Shown here: in pieces, positions 15,605 through 23,599 of the stretch
Layout of the letters: each line of letters starts with the position of its first letter
Position numbering within the stretch: position 1 is the first letter of the stretch
Source of the DNA: an uncultured Tissierellia bacterium
GTDB taxonomy: Bacteria; Bacillota; Clostridia; Tissierellales; Peptoniphilaceae
NCBI GenBank assembly: GCA_902488465.1
Contig: CABTWE010000007.1
Location: forward strand, 1-43,727
Direction: 5' to 3'
Length of the DNA: 43,727 nt
Position numbers and translations under genes: made by a program
The notes under the pieces: generated by a model
Told to the model about the DNA's origin: nothing
Seen by the model: only the letters and a program-made list of their open reading frames with translations
Database searches by the model: none

Positions 15605-16468
15605 ATGAATGTAGCAACAATCGGTTATTTTGACGGTGTTCATCTTGGACACCAAAGACTTATAAATAAAGTGGTTGAATTGGCGGAAAAGGAGAATTTG
15701 ACTCCTGCCGTCTATACTTTCAATTCATTTGGAGACAACGGAAAAACGAGTGAGCTCATAATGACAAGAGGGGAGAAATTTCGTGCAATAAAAGAACTTG
15801 GCATCAAAAGCATTATCACTCTTATTTTTAACAGTGTAAAAAATCAGTCGAAGGAAGAATTTCTTGCAAGAATCAAGAGCGAATGTTGTATTTTGGTTGT
15901 TGGCGAAGACTTTAGATTCGGGAGAAACCGTGAAGGCGACGTGAAGTATCTAATGATGAATCAAGACGAAAACTTCAAAGTCGTTGTAATGGAAGACGTC
16001 ATGATTGACGGCGAGAAAATTTCAAGCACACTCATAAGAAATCTTATAAAAAACGGCGAGCTGAAAAAAGCAAACTCCCTTCTTTATGAAAACTTTCAAA
16101 TGGAAGGGGAAGTGGTGCGCGGTTTCGGTCGCGGCAGAACTTTTGGATACAAAACTGCAAACCTTGAACTGCCGTCAAACCTTATTAGACCGAAATATGG
16201 CGTGTATCTTTCGAAAGTTGAAGTGGACGACTTTTCGGGATTCGGCATGACAATGATTGGAGTTGCCGAAACATTTGGAACCAAATTCTCGTGCGAAACA
16301 AATATTTTTGATTTCGATAAGGAAATTTACGGAAGAAAAATGAAAATTGAAATTGTAGATTTTCTTCGAGAAAACAAAGCTATGGATTCGATTGAAAGTC
16401 TTAAAAAACAACTTAAGAAAGATAAAAATAAATGCAAAGAAATTATAAAGGAAGACTTTACATTTTAA
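15605..16468 (+). CDS. ribF: Bifunctional riboflavin kinase / FAD synthetase
   Basis: Phosphorylates riboflavin to FMN and adenylylates FMN to FAD. The N-terminal nucleotidyltransferase domain has TIGYFDGVHLGHQRLI (residues 5-20), GEDFRFG and SSTLIRNLI. The C-terminal flavokinase domain has GRGRTFGYKTANL and the PKYGVY segment. At 287 residues it lacks the roughly 15-residue leader found before the GNFDGVH motif in most relatives. The ATG at 15605 is supported by GAGG at 15595. An in-frame TTG at 15593 would only add four residues. The rpsO promoter lies in its last codons. Confidence 0.95.
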   Translation: MNVATIGYFDGVHLGHQRLINKVVELAEKENLTPAVYTFNSFGDNGKTSELIMTRGEKFRAIKELGIKSIITLIFNSVKNQSKEEFLARIKSECCILVVGEDFRFGRNREGDVKYLMMNQDENFKVVVMEDVMIDGEKISSTLIRNLIKNGELKKANSLLYENFQMEGEVVRGFGRGRTFGYKTANLELPSNLIRPKYGVYLSKVEVDDFSGFGMTMIGVAETFGTKFSCETNIFDFDKEIYGRKMKIEIVDFLRENKAMDSIESLKKQLKKDKNKCKEIIKEDFTF

Positions 16469-16485
16469 AATAAATGTGTTATAAT
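16457..16485 (+). promoter_or_regulatory. rpsO promoter
   Basis: TTTACA (16457-16462), exactly 17 bases, TATAAT (16480-16485). It overlaps the ribF stop codon and gives rpsO its own strong promoter, with a predicted start near 16492. Confidence 0.75.
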
Positions 16486-16491
16486 GAATGA

Positions 16492-16568
16492 CGTACCCGA
16501 AGCAAGGGATTTGGAAAAACCTCACCGATTGCTTTGTTTTGGGCGAATTAAAATTTGGAGGTAATAAA
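16492..16568 (+). promoter_or_regulatory. rpsO leader, candidate S15-responsive pseudoknot
   Basis: Bases 16498-16505 (CGAAGCAA) pair with 16529-16536 (TTGCTTTG) to make an 8-bp stem with one G-U pair. The 23-base loop contains ACCTC (16519-16523), which is complementary to GAGGT (16558-16562) inside the ribosome site GGAGGT. Both pairings together form an H-type pseudoknot that hides the site. rpsO leaders in several bacteria are autoregulated by S15, including through a pseudoknot in E. coli. This particular structure is my inference. Confidence 0.5.
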
Positions 16569-16835
16569 ATGATTAAGAAAGAAAAGAAATCAGAAATCAT
16601 CGAAAAGTATCAAAAACACTCAAACGACACAGGTTCAACAGCTGTACAAATTGCAATTTTGTCAGAAAGAATCACTGAAATCAACGAACACTTGAAGAAA
16701 AACCCTAAAGACCACCACAGTCGTAGAGGTCTTCTCATGATGGTTGGTAAGAGAAAAGGTTTGATGAAATATCTTGAAAGAACAAACCTCGATGAATACA
16801 GAGAATTAATCGCTGATCTTGGAATCAGAGGATAG
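16569..16835 (+). CDS. rpsO: Small ribosomal subunit protein S15
   Basis: Primary 16S rRNA-binding protein of the 30S platform. The 88-residue sequence matches the full S15 family, including TGSTAVQIAILSERI, the rRNA-binding DHHSRRGLLMMVGKRK loop-helix and YRELIADLGIRG. The ATG at 16569 follows GGAGGT by 6 bases. A longer frame from 16488 would translate the structured leader and is rejected. It has its own promoter and a strong terminator. Confidence 0.98.
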   Translation: MIKKEKKSEIIEKYQKHSNDTGSTAVQIAILSERITEINEHLKKNPKDHHSRRGLLMMVGKRKGLMKYLERTNLDEYRELIADLGIRG

Positions 16836-16850
16836 TTTAACGATGAAACG

Positions 16851-16875
16851 GCGTTCCTATTGGAGCGCTTTTTTT
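16851..16875 (+). terminator. Terminator of the rpsO superoperon
   Basis: GCGTTCC (16851-16857) pairs with GGAGCGC (16862-16868), one G-U pair, around a TATT loop and is followed by seven T. Confidence 0.85.
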
Positions 16876-16911
16876 ATTGTGTTTTTTTAATCGAAGGGTA
16901 CATAATCAATT

Positions 16912-16979
16912 TAATAATTAATGGATCTACGTCAACTGCGAAGCAGTAGAATATTCACTGATTATAGATCCGGTTATTA
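16912..16979. repeat. Nested palindromic intergenic element
   Basis: An outer TAATAA/TTATTA pair (16912-16917, 16974-16979) encloses GGATCTA/TAGATCC (16923-16929, 16965-16971). Inside is a small hairpin ACTGC-GAA-GCAGT (16935-16947). The element lies between two terminators facing each other and codes for nothing. It resembles small palindromic intergenic repeats, but copy number cannot be judged from one window. Confidence 0.45.
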
Positions 16980-16995
16980 TCGAACAAAAACACAA

Positions 16996-17025
16996 ACACA
17001 AAAAAACACACCCCGAAGGGTGTGT
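16996..17025 (-). terminator. UUCG-loop terminator of the minus-strand MltG-like gene
   Basis: On the minus strand ACACACCC (17025-17018) pairs with GGGTGTGT (17013-17006) around a TTCG tetraloop. A T run interrupted by G follows (complement of 17005-16996). It lies 8 bases after the stop codon. Confidence 0.85.
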
Positions 17026-17032
17026 ATAATAT

Positions 17033-17701
17033 TTATTGTTTTGCGATTGCTTTTACAACTGCGTCGAGGCTCATGCCTTTTGTCAGTTTAAATTCGCCGC
17101 TCTTTAGTTTTCTGTCGAGTCCAAGTTCAACAGCTTTTTTAACAAATGCTTCACTCGATTCAACGATGCCGTTGTCTGCAAGGATTTGTCCGGTTGCTCC
17201 CGGAAGTGTGCCTGCAGGAATGTTTATCGTAACTTCACCGCCTGCATTTTCTGCAGGTTTTGTTTCGGTTTGAGTGTTTTCATCCGGTTTTTTTGTATCG
17301 GTTTCATTATTTGTTTCTGTCGTAGTGTTTTCGTCAGTTGTATTGTTTTCGTCAGTTGTATTTGTATCAGCGTTTGTATCAGAATTTGTGTCGGTGTTTT
17401 CATCAGATGTTGAAACATCTGTTTCATTTGGATTTTTATCCGTTGTATCTTTGTTTTCTGATTGTTCTTTATCTATTTTATCGACTTCAGAGATATCTTT
17501 TTTAACGGTATCATTTTCAGTCGGTTTAACATCTTCTTCAGTGTTATTTTCGACAACTGCTGTGTCGTCTGTTGTGCTCTTGTTGAAGAGCATTTCAAAT
17601 TTCCAACCTAATATGATTACTATACCGATTATAATGACAAGCATTACAAGATAATCAATGGCATTGTAAAACAGGTCTTTAGTTTTGTCTTTTCTAGTCA
17701 T
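17033..17701 (-). CDS. Membrane-anchored MltG/YceG-like domain protein, non-catalytic
   Basis: The 222-residue protein has a short charged N-terminus, one transmembrane helix (about residues 17-39), a 110-residue linker almost wholly made of Thr, Asp, Glu, Asn, Ser and Lys, and a C-terminal domain of about 65 residues (IPAGTLPGATGQILADNGIV then LKSGEFKLTKGMSLDAVV). That domain looks like the LysM-like segment preceding the catalytic part of MltG/YceG transglycosylases. The catalytic domain is absent, so it may only bind or sense peptidoglycan. Ribosome site GAGGTGAAAAA lies upstream. It is divergent from the pseudouridine synthase gene and is a single-gene transcript with its own terminator. 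Confidence 0.7.
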   Translation of the reverse strand: MTRKDKTKDLFYNAIDYLVMLVIIIGIVIILGWKFEMLFNKSTTDDTAVVENNTEEDVKPTENDTVKKDISEVDKIDKEQSENKDTTDKNPNETDVSTSDENTDTNSDTNADTNTTDENNTTDENTTTETNNETDTKKPDENTQTETKPAENAGGEVTINIPAGTLPGATGQILADNGIVESSEAFVKKAVELGLDRKLKSGEFKLTKGMSLDAVVKAIAKQ

Positions 17702-17713
17702 TTTTTCACCTCA

Positions 17714-17742
17714 TTGATTAAATTCCATAAATCTAATATAAT
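17714..17742 (+). promoter_or_regulatory. Promoter for the rlu-nagZ pair
   Basis: TTGATT (17714-17719), 17 bases, TATAAT (17737-17742) on the plus strand, 39 bases before the start codon at 17782. It lies beside the divergent minus-strand promoter. Confidence 0.65.
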
Positions 17743-17745
17743 ATT

Positions 17746-17774
17746 ATTATAACACGAATCACTAAAGAATGGAA
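17746..17774 (-). promoter_or_regulatory. Promoter for the MltG-like gene
   Basis: On the minus strand TATAAT (17751-17746) is preceded by TTCCAT (17774-17769) at 17 bases. The two divergent -10 boxes are only 3 bases apart, so the transcripts probably compete for polymerase. Confidence 0.55.
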
Positions 17775-17781
17775 GAGATAT

Positions 17782-18741
17782 ATGATAAATATTAAAATAA
17801 AAGTAAATGATGCAAATCAAAGAGTAGACAGATTTTTGCAAAAGCTTATGCCAAATGCGGGCAAAAATTTTCTTATGCGAATGCTCAGAGAGAAAAAGAT
17901 AAAAGTCAATAAAAAGAAATGCGAGCCTTCATATCTTCTTTTGGAGGGTGACGATGTTCTCATTTATTTCAGCGATGAAACTTTCGAAAAGTTTTCGAAG
18001 GGAAGACGCGAGGTGTTTAACAAAACAAAGATTGAAATAGTTTATGAAGACGAGAATGTTTTGATTGTGGATAAGCCGGCGGGTCTTCTTTGTCATGTTT
18101 CGAACAATTTAAAAGAGCCGAATGTGGTTGACGGTGTTATAAATTATCTTCGTGAGAAGGACGAGTATAATCCACGCGATGAACATTCTTTTGTACCGGC
18201 AATTTCAAACAGACTGGACAGAAATACTGCGGGGCTTGTGATTGCTGCAAAGAATGCAAATGCACTTAGAGCGGTGAATGCGCTTATAAAGGAGCGTAAA
18301 ATACAAAAGCTTTATCATGCGATTGTGCGTGGAAAAATGGAATATAGCGGCACTTTAAAAAATTCTTTTACCAAAAATGAAAAGAAGAATATGGTTAAAG
18401 TGGCAAGTGACGGCGACAAGAGTATGGAGTCGATCATTACCACTATAAAGAGTGCCCGCGATTTTTCACTTGTAAAGATTGAGCTTATAACCGGCCGCAC
18501 TCACCAAATAAGATTGCAGCTGAAACTTTTGAAGCACCCGATTATCGGGGACAACAAGTATGGAGACATTGGATTTAACAATTCATTAAATATAAAGGAC
18601 AAGAATCACCAAAGGCTTGTTGCAGGGGAGCTTGTGTTTCCAAAACTTACGGACGATTTGGAGTCGCTTTCCGAGAAGAGCTTCAAGTCTAAATATTTAG
18701 ACGAGCTCATCAATGATTATAGGAGTTTAACGGATGACTAA
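17782..18741 (+). CDS. RluA-family rRNA pseudouridine synthase (RluC/RluD type)
   Basis: Converts specific uridines of 23S rRNA (or tRNA) to pseudouridine. An N-terminal S4-like RNA-binding domain (1-75) is followed by the catalytic domain with VDKPAGLLCHV, the NRLDRNTAGLV motif (nucleophile Asp146) and GRTHQIRLQLKLLKHPIIGDNKYG. The 319-residue length is normal. The exact target uridine cannot be assigned from sequence. It overlaps the downstream lipoprotein gene by 8 bases, suggesting an operon of otherwise unrelated functions. Confidence 0.93.
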   Translation: MINIKIKVNDANQRVDRFLQKLMPNAGKNFLMRMLREKKIKVNKKKCEPSYLLLEGDDVLIYFSDETFEKFSKGRREVFNKTKIEIVYEDENVLIVDKPAGLLCHVSNNLKEPNVVDGVINYLREKDEYNPRDEHSFVPAISNRLDRNTAGLVIAAKNANALRAVNALIKERKIQKLYHAIVRGKMEYSGTLKNSFTKNEKKNMVKVASDGDKSMESIITTIKSARDFSLVKIELITGRTHQIRLQLKLLKHPIIGDNKYGDIGFNNSLNIKDKNHQRLVAGELVFPKLTDDLESLSEKSFKSKYLDELINDYRSLTDD

Positions 18742-19933
18742 AATTTTTAAATTGTTTGTTTTGAGTATGATTATAATGTTTGTATTCGGATGCAAGAAGA
18801 ATAGCGGAGCCGAAGTTAAAAAGATTGTGCTTGACTCCGAAAGAAAAGTAAGCTCAAAGAATTCTGACATTAAAAAATCAGACTCTACAAAAAATGAGGA
18901 AACAAAAGCAAAGGAAATGGAAAAATTTTCGGACGAAAAACTTGACAGCTATATAAAAACTGTGGACAAGAAGTCCAAAGTCGAGGAGATGATTTGCTCC
19001 GGAATTTATGGAACAAAGTACGACAAAAAGATGGAGGATTTTTTAAAGGCGACAAAGCCGGGCTCAATAATTCTTTTCAAAAGAAATATTGCAACTGATA
19101 AACAGCTAAAAGCACTCGTACTTGACATAAGAGCGCTTTATAAAAATATGAATGTGCACGAGCCGTTTATATTTGTCGACCAAGAGGGCGGAAGGGTAGA
19201 CCGTTTGAAGTCGGTTTATGGAAAGACAAATTCACCGAGTTGGTATTTTAACAACAAACCGGCGACAGAATACGGCAAGAAAATCACAAATGCTTTAAAT
19301 CACTTTGATTTAAACGGCGGCTTTTCACCTGTGCTTGACACTCAAAAGCCGGGAAACGGCATTATAGGCGACAGGGCATTTTCGGATAACTATGAGTCGG
19401 TCGCAAAATACGCGAGAGATGTGATCGATTATATGAACAAAAACAATATCGTGAGCGTGGGAAAACATTTTCCCGGACACGGTGCAACTTATGTGGATTC
19501 ACACAAATCGCTACCTGTTATAAATAAATCATACGATGAGCTTTTAAAGACGGATTTAATTCCATTTAAAAAGAACTTTGACATTCTTCGCGGGGTTATG
19601 GTTGCACATATTTTGGTGCCTAAGGTGGACAATATGCCTGCAAGTCTTTCAAAAGTTTGGATGGATAAAATTCGAAATGAGTTTAAATTTGACGGCATTG
19701 TTTTTTCAGATGACCTTACAATGGGCGCACTTGATTCGTACGGCGATTTGAAGGTAAGAGCGGGTAAATTTGTCGAAGCGGGCGGCGATGTTCCACTTGT
19801 TTGTCACAAAAACGAAGAGATGACGGGAGTTATATCTGAGCTTTTAAAGGTGGATGATGCACGCATTGACGACGCATACAAAAGAATTTTAAAAGTTAAG
19901 CTGGAGATTGGACTTATTTCAGAGATTAAATAA
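18734..19933 (+). CDS. nagZ: Lipoprotein beta-N-acetylhexosaminidase, GH3 (NagZ-like)
   Basis: Glycoside hydrolase family 3 enzyme that removes N-acetylglucosamine from muropeptides. A signal peptide with lipobox VFGC (Cys at residue 20) anchors it outside the membrane. A charged linker (about 23-70) precedes the barrel, which has GSIILFKRN, FVDQEGGRVDRL, KHFPGHG, the Asp-Ser-His loop (YVDSHKSLP) and the nucleophile region VFSDDLTMGAL. The length of 399 residues corresponds to a single-domain NagZ without the second GH3 domain. Extracytoplasmic location differs from the cytosolic E. coli NagZ but agrees with Gram-positive relatives. Confidence 0.9.
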   Translation: MTKIFKLFVLSMIIMFVFGCKKNSGAEVKKIVLDSERKVSSKNSDIKKSDSTKNEETKAKEMEKFSDEKLDSYIKTVDKKSKVEEMICSGIYGTKYDKKMEDFLKATKPGSIILFKRNIATDKQLKALVLDIRALYKNMNVHEPFIFVDQEGGRVDRLKSVYGKTNSPSWYFNNKPATEYGKKITNALNHFDLNGGFSPVLDTQKPGNGIIGDRAFSDNYESVAKYARDVIDYMNKNNIVSVGKHFPGHGATYVDSHKSLPVINKSYDELLKTDLIPFKKNFDILRGVMVAHILVPKVDNMPASLSKVWMDKIRNEFKFDGIVFSDDLTMGALDSYGDLKVRAGKFVEAGGDVPLVCHKNEEMTGVISELLKVDDARIDDAYKRILKVKLEIGLISEIK

Positions 19934-19964
19934 ATTTTATTGTGACAGAATTTGAAGAGTATAA

Positions 19965-19993
19965 TTGATTTTTATCCAAGTTTTGGGTATATT
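19965..19993 (+). promoter_or_regulatory. Promoter of the two-component system
   Basis: TTGATT (19965-19970), 17 bases, TATATT (19988-19993), 29 bases before the response-regulator start codon. A further TATAAT at 19960-19965 overlaps the -35 and could be an alternative start. Confidence 0.5.
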
Positions 19994-20022
19994 AGAATTA
20001 AGAAAGATTTTGAGGTGTAATT

Positions 20023-20697
20023 ATGTTAAAAATTTTGGTGGTAGAAGACGAAACGGCGATCAGAAGATTTATAAAAATAAATCTTGAAAGACAGGGATTT
20101 GAAGTTATGGATGTAGAAAGCGGTGAAGAAGGACTCGACGCATTTACCGATTTCAATCCGGACATTGCTCTTTTGGACGTTATGCTTCCCGGCATTTCAG
20201 GTCTTGAAGTTGCAAAGAAAATTAGAGAACTTGACTACAATGTCGGCATAATCATGCTCACAGCAAAGAGCCAAGACGTGGACAAGATTTTGGGGCTTGA
20301 AAGCGGTGCGGATGACTATATGACAAAGCCTTTTAATCCGACGGAACTCATTTTGAGAATAAAGAGTCTTGCAAGAAGGGTTGAAACAAAGGAAGTGCCG
20401 GACACTCTTGAAGACGATGTGTTTAAGCTCGATCAAAACACTAGACAATTCTTCAAAAAAGGCATTTATGTCGAACTTACACCGACCGAATTTGCAATCA
20501 TGGATCTTTTTATGAGAAATCCACATAAGGCATTTTCGAGAGATGAACTTCTCGACTTGATTTGGGGCAGAGATTTTGTCGGCGATTCGAAGATTATTGA
20601 CGTAAACATCAGACGTATTCGTTCGAAGATTGAAGACGACGCTTCTGAACCGGAATATATTAATACTGTATGGGGGCTTGGCTACAGATACAGATAA
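20023..20697 (+). CDS. OmpR/PhoB-family response regulator
   Basis: DNA-binding response regulator of 224 residues. The receiver domain has Glu8-Asp9 acidic pocket, phospho-acceptor Asp52 (LLDVMLPG), the conserved Thr in IIMLTAK and the Lys in MTKPFNP. The C-terminal winged helix has ELTPTEFAIMDLFMRN and the recognition region VDVNIRRIRSKIE followed by VWGLGYRYR. Ribosome site GAGGTGTAATT. It is followed after 15 bases by the sensor kinase. The signal and regulon are unknown; the neighbouring lipoprotein is the obvious candidate partner. Confidence 0.95.
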   Translation: MLKILVVEDETAIRRFIKINLERQGFEVMDVESGEEGLDAFTDFNPDIALLDVMLPGISGLEVAKKIRELDYNVGIIMLTAKSQDVDKILGLESGADDYMTKPFNPTELILRIKSLARRVETKEVPDTLEDDVFKLDQNTRQFFKKGIYVELTPTEFAIMDLFMRNPHKAFSRDELLDLIWGRDFVGDSKIIDVNIRRIRSKIEDDASEPEYINTVWGLGYRYR

Positions 20698-20712
20698 TAA
20701 CAGGTATATGTA

Positions 20713-22128
20713 ATGAAGAAAAGCTTTAGATTTTATCTCATTTTAAATTTAACAATTATTATAATTTCTGCAATTTTGATTTTGGAGGTTGCTGTTATTT
20801 TTAGTGTAAAAAATTATTTCTACAATGACGCAACTTCTAAATTGAAGTCGCAAGCTGAGTTGAATCTGGGCTATCTATACAGATATATAGACTTTTCAAA
20901 AGGTATAAAAAATGTCGTTTTAGACGATGCCTTTACATTTTTTCAATACAATACAGGCCATTTGGAATTGATGGACGAAGAGGCAAATCTTCTCCTCAGT
21001 ACAATTGGCCTTACACATACTTACTTAAATAAAACGGATATTTTGACCGGGATAAAGGAAAGCGGTTATTACACGTCGATTGATAAATTTTCATTCAGCG
21101 ACTCAAAAATCGTCAGCGTGGCTCTTCCAATAACTTATCAGAACAAGATGATTGGTATAAGTGTGTTCCAATCAAGTCTGAAGGAAGCGGACGAGTCTAT
21201 TTTTAATGTCTTGAAACTTGTCATCACAATAGGTGGCGTGGTCGCTATTATTGCTATAATTATGGCTATTATTTCAAGCGATATGATAGTTAAGCCGATT
21301 TACAGGTTGAAAAAATATTCAGATGAGCTCGCAAAGGGTAACTACAACTATAAATACAATCCGCAAGGCCCGCTTGAAACTGTCAAACTCGGTGAAAGTA
21401 TGAATTATATGCGAGATGAAGTTTTGAAGCGTGATGCGGTTAAAAATGAATTTATTGCAAATGTAAGCCACGAACTAAAGACGCCTCTAACGTCTATAAA
21501 AGGATGGGCCTACACTTTAAAAGAGGACTCCTCGGATGCTGAACTCTTAAAAGACGGACTTAATATAATTGAGCAAGAAAGCGATAGACTCGCTCAAATG
21601 GTAAATGATCTATTGGACTTCAGCAGGCTTTTAAACAAAAAAGTTAAGCTTGATAAGAGGAGCATTGATATGGTTAGTTTTTTGGAAGCCATTGAGATGC
21701 AGTTTAAACCACGTGCTATTGCAGAAAATAAAAACTTTTATTTAAAATCAAATGTCAAAAGTTTAAAATATTCAAATGATCCGGACAAACTTAGACAAGT
21801 ATTCATAAATCTTTTAGACAACGCATTTAAGTTCACATCAGAAGACGGAACGATAAAAATCGATTTAAAGGATATGGGTGAAAACTTTATAGTGTCAGTT
21901 ATTGACGACGGCGACGGCATTCCTGAACAAGACAGGGAGCACGTTTTTGAAAAATTCTACAGAGGTACATCAAAAAAGAGCCACACCGGAATAGGGCTCT
22001 CGATTGTATATCAAATTGTTAAACTCTCCGGCGGCGACATTAAGCTCGTGAGCGAAGTAGGCAAAGGCACAAGTTTTATAATTACTCTTCCGAAAGTTTT
22101 TGATGAGGAGAATTATGATGAAAAATAG
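20713..22128 (+). CDS. Membrane sensor histidine kinase
   Basis: The 471-residue protein has a first transmembrane helix (about 7-30), an extracytoplasmic sensing region of about 140 residues without a recognised fold, a second helix (about 172-195) and a HAMP linker. The HisKA domain has phospho-acceptor His253 (ANVSHELKTPLTSIKGW), and the HATPase domain has N, G1 and G2 boxes (LLDNAFKF, DDGDGIP, GIGLSIVYQIV). It is the cognate of the regulator just upstream. Its last codons overlap the start of the lipoprotein gene by 11 bases. Confidence 0.95.
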   Translation: MKKSFRFYLILNLTIIIISAILILEVAVIFSVKNYFYNDATSKLKSQAELNLGYLYRYIDFSKGIKNVVLDDAFTFFQYNTGHLELMDEEANLLLSTIGLTHTYLNKTDILTGIKESGYYTSIDKFSFSDSKIVSVALPITYQNKMIGISVFQSSLKEADESIFNVLKLVITIGGVVAIIAIIMAIISSDMIVKPIYRLKKYSDELAKGNYNYKYNPQGPLETVKLGESMNYMRDEVLKRDAVKNEFIANVSHELKTPLTSIKGWAYTLKEDSSDAELLKDGLNIIEQESDRLAQMVNDLLDFSRLLNKKVKLDKRSIDMVSFLEAIEMQFKPRAIAENKNFYLKSNVKSLKYSNDPDKLRQVFINLLDNAFKFTSEDGTIKIDLKDMGENFIVSVIDDGDGIPEQDREHVFEKFYRGTSKKSHTGIGLSIVYQIVKLSGGDIKLVSEVGKGTSFIITLPKVFDEENYDEK

Positions 22129-23545
22129 ATTTATATTTTTTGTTATTCTCATTTTGCTATTTTCAATCGGCTGCAAAAGAAAAACTGATGAATCGAGTGA
22201 TATAATAAACACCGCTTATCCAATTAAAGGCAAATACACCGTTATAAATAAATTCAATCAAAACGGCGAGAAAACCAGTTTTCAAAATAAAAATATGGTT
22301 TTCTACAAAGACAACGCATTTATTTGCGGAAAAGATTATAAAAATATTCGCTATAAGACAAAAAAAGTTAATATTAAAGATTATCTTGTAAACAATTACA
22401 ATTTAAATAATATGCGCGACTATGACAGATCCGAGGAAATTATAGTTCTTAGTGTGTACTCGTCAGAAGATTTTGTGTGTGATATTGCAATTTTAGAAGA
22501 CACAAAGATTCTCGTCAATGAGAATTATAATCTCTATGAGGCGCAGTACGAGGGAAAAGTCGATGAGAACGATTACAATTTTATTGTGGATAAACGAAAA
22601 ATCGAAAGAAATGCAGAGCCAAGCGAAACTTTTAAAGCGACGGCACTGTTTTTGGGTTTGCGCGACGACGGGGAAAATGATCCGAAATATCAGACATTTT
22701 TTGTTTATAGAGATTCCGACGGACTTCAGGTTTATAAAGCGAACGGAATTTATCTTCCGAAAAACAACGGCTATTTAAACATTAATGTGGGGAAAGAGCC
22801 TAAAGGCGGCATTCTTACAAATCCGGTTACTGCAACTTTTAAAAAGCATTTTTATGATTTTAATGAAGATGATATTAAAATTAAGCAAACAGAGAAGAGA
22901 AAGTTTTATGGCAAGAAGACAATCAAGATAAATTATGTAAATCCGCAATTTTTGTCGTACACATTCGACACTTTAAACTACGGCAGGGAGCTTTTTAAAA
23001 ACAGCATTTCAATAGTTCCGATCGAGTCTTCGACATTTAAAAGTCCAATTACTCTTGATCAAGTTTATCAAAAGTATTCACTCGATGTGATTAAGGATGA
23101 CATAAACAATGTTCTCTACAACGAGCTTTATTTTGACAAACGAAACATGGGCATAGTAAGACGAAACGGATATTGGGTGTTGATTGCAAGGATGTTTGAT
23201 AAAACCGACGGCAAAGTGAAGAATGTAGACATTTCAATTAGAGATGTCAATGCTCGAATTTTGCTAAACGAGAATCAACAGTCCATTTCTATAAGGGAAA
23301 TTAATAAGATTTTTTCAAATGTTCGAGATTTCACAACGAGCTCAATAAGAAATCTTGCTGTTGTTAAGACAACAAATTCATTCAAAATTGTAAATTTTAG
23401 AAATGTACAGCTCGACATTTCGGATATTTTGACCATTGAAAAAGATAACGCCTCGATGTTTATGAACATGTGGTCATACGGTTCTGAAGCGGAAACACAT
23501 TTTTCAAACGTGACAAAATCCGCGATTTGGAAACGCTTTTACTAG
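22118..23545 (+). CDS. Lipoprotein of unknown function coupled to a two-component system
   Basis: A 475-residue protein with a signal peptide and lipobox FSIGC (Cys at about residue 19) followed by charged residues. No known domain is recognised in the body, which is rich in Asn, Lys, Asp, Phe and Tyr and looks beta-rich. The ATG at 22118 is preferred: GAGGAG (22105-22110) is 7 bases upstream, with in-frame ATGs at 22103 and 22115 as alternatives. It overlaps the kinase gene and so is co-translated with it. It could be an extracellular sensor accessory to the kinase or its regulated output; this is inference from position only. Confidence 0.8.
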   Translation: MKNRFIFFVILILLFSIGCKRKTDESSDIINTAYPIKGKYTVINKFNQNGEKTSFQNKNMVFYKDNAFICGKDYKNIRYKTKKVNIKDYLVNNYNLNNMRDYDRSEEIIVLSVYSSEDFVCDIAILEDTKILVNENYNLYEAQYEGKVDENDYNFIVDKRKIERNAEPSETFKATALFLGLRDDGENDPKYQTFFVYRDSDGLQVYKANGIYLPKNNGYLNINVGKEPKGGILTNPVTATFKKHFYDFNEDDIKIKQTEKRKFYGKKTIKINYVNPQFLSYTFDTLNYGRELFKNSISIVPIESSTFKSPITLDQVYQKYSLDVIKDDINNVLYNELYFDKRNMGIVRRNGYWVLIARMFDKTDGKVKNVDISIRDVNARILLNENQQSISIREINKIFSNVRDFTTSSIRNLAVVKTTNSFKIVNFRNVQLDISDILTIEKDNASMFMNMWSYGSEAETHFSNVTKSAIWKRFY

Positions 23546-23551
23546 GGTGTA

Positions 23552-23580
23552 TTGATTTTAACAACAATTTTATGTATAAT
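23552..23580 (+). promoter_or_regulatory. Promoter of the small membrane protein gene
   Basis: TTGATT (23552-23557), 17 bases, TATAAT (23575-23580), starting 7 bases after the lipoprotein stop codon. Confidence 0.7.
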
Positions 23581-23599
23581 TAGTTTGGAGTTGATTTAA

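Noticed and set aside
16488..16568. N-terminal extension of S15 starting at 16488.
   Set aside because: It covers the structured leader; S15 proteins begin at the conserved start at 16569 with a strong SD.
17022..17654. Plus-strand frames rich in Val, Ser and Phe opposite the MltG-like gene.
   Set aside because: They are the reverse complement of the Thr/Asp/Asn linker codons; the minus-strand frame has the SD, promoter, terminator and recognisable domains.
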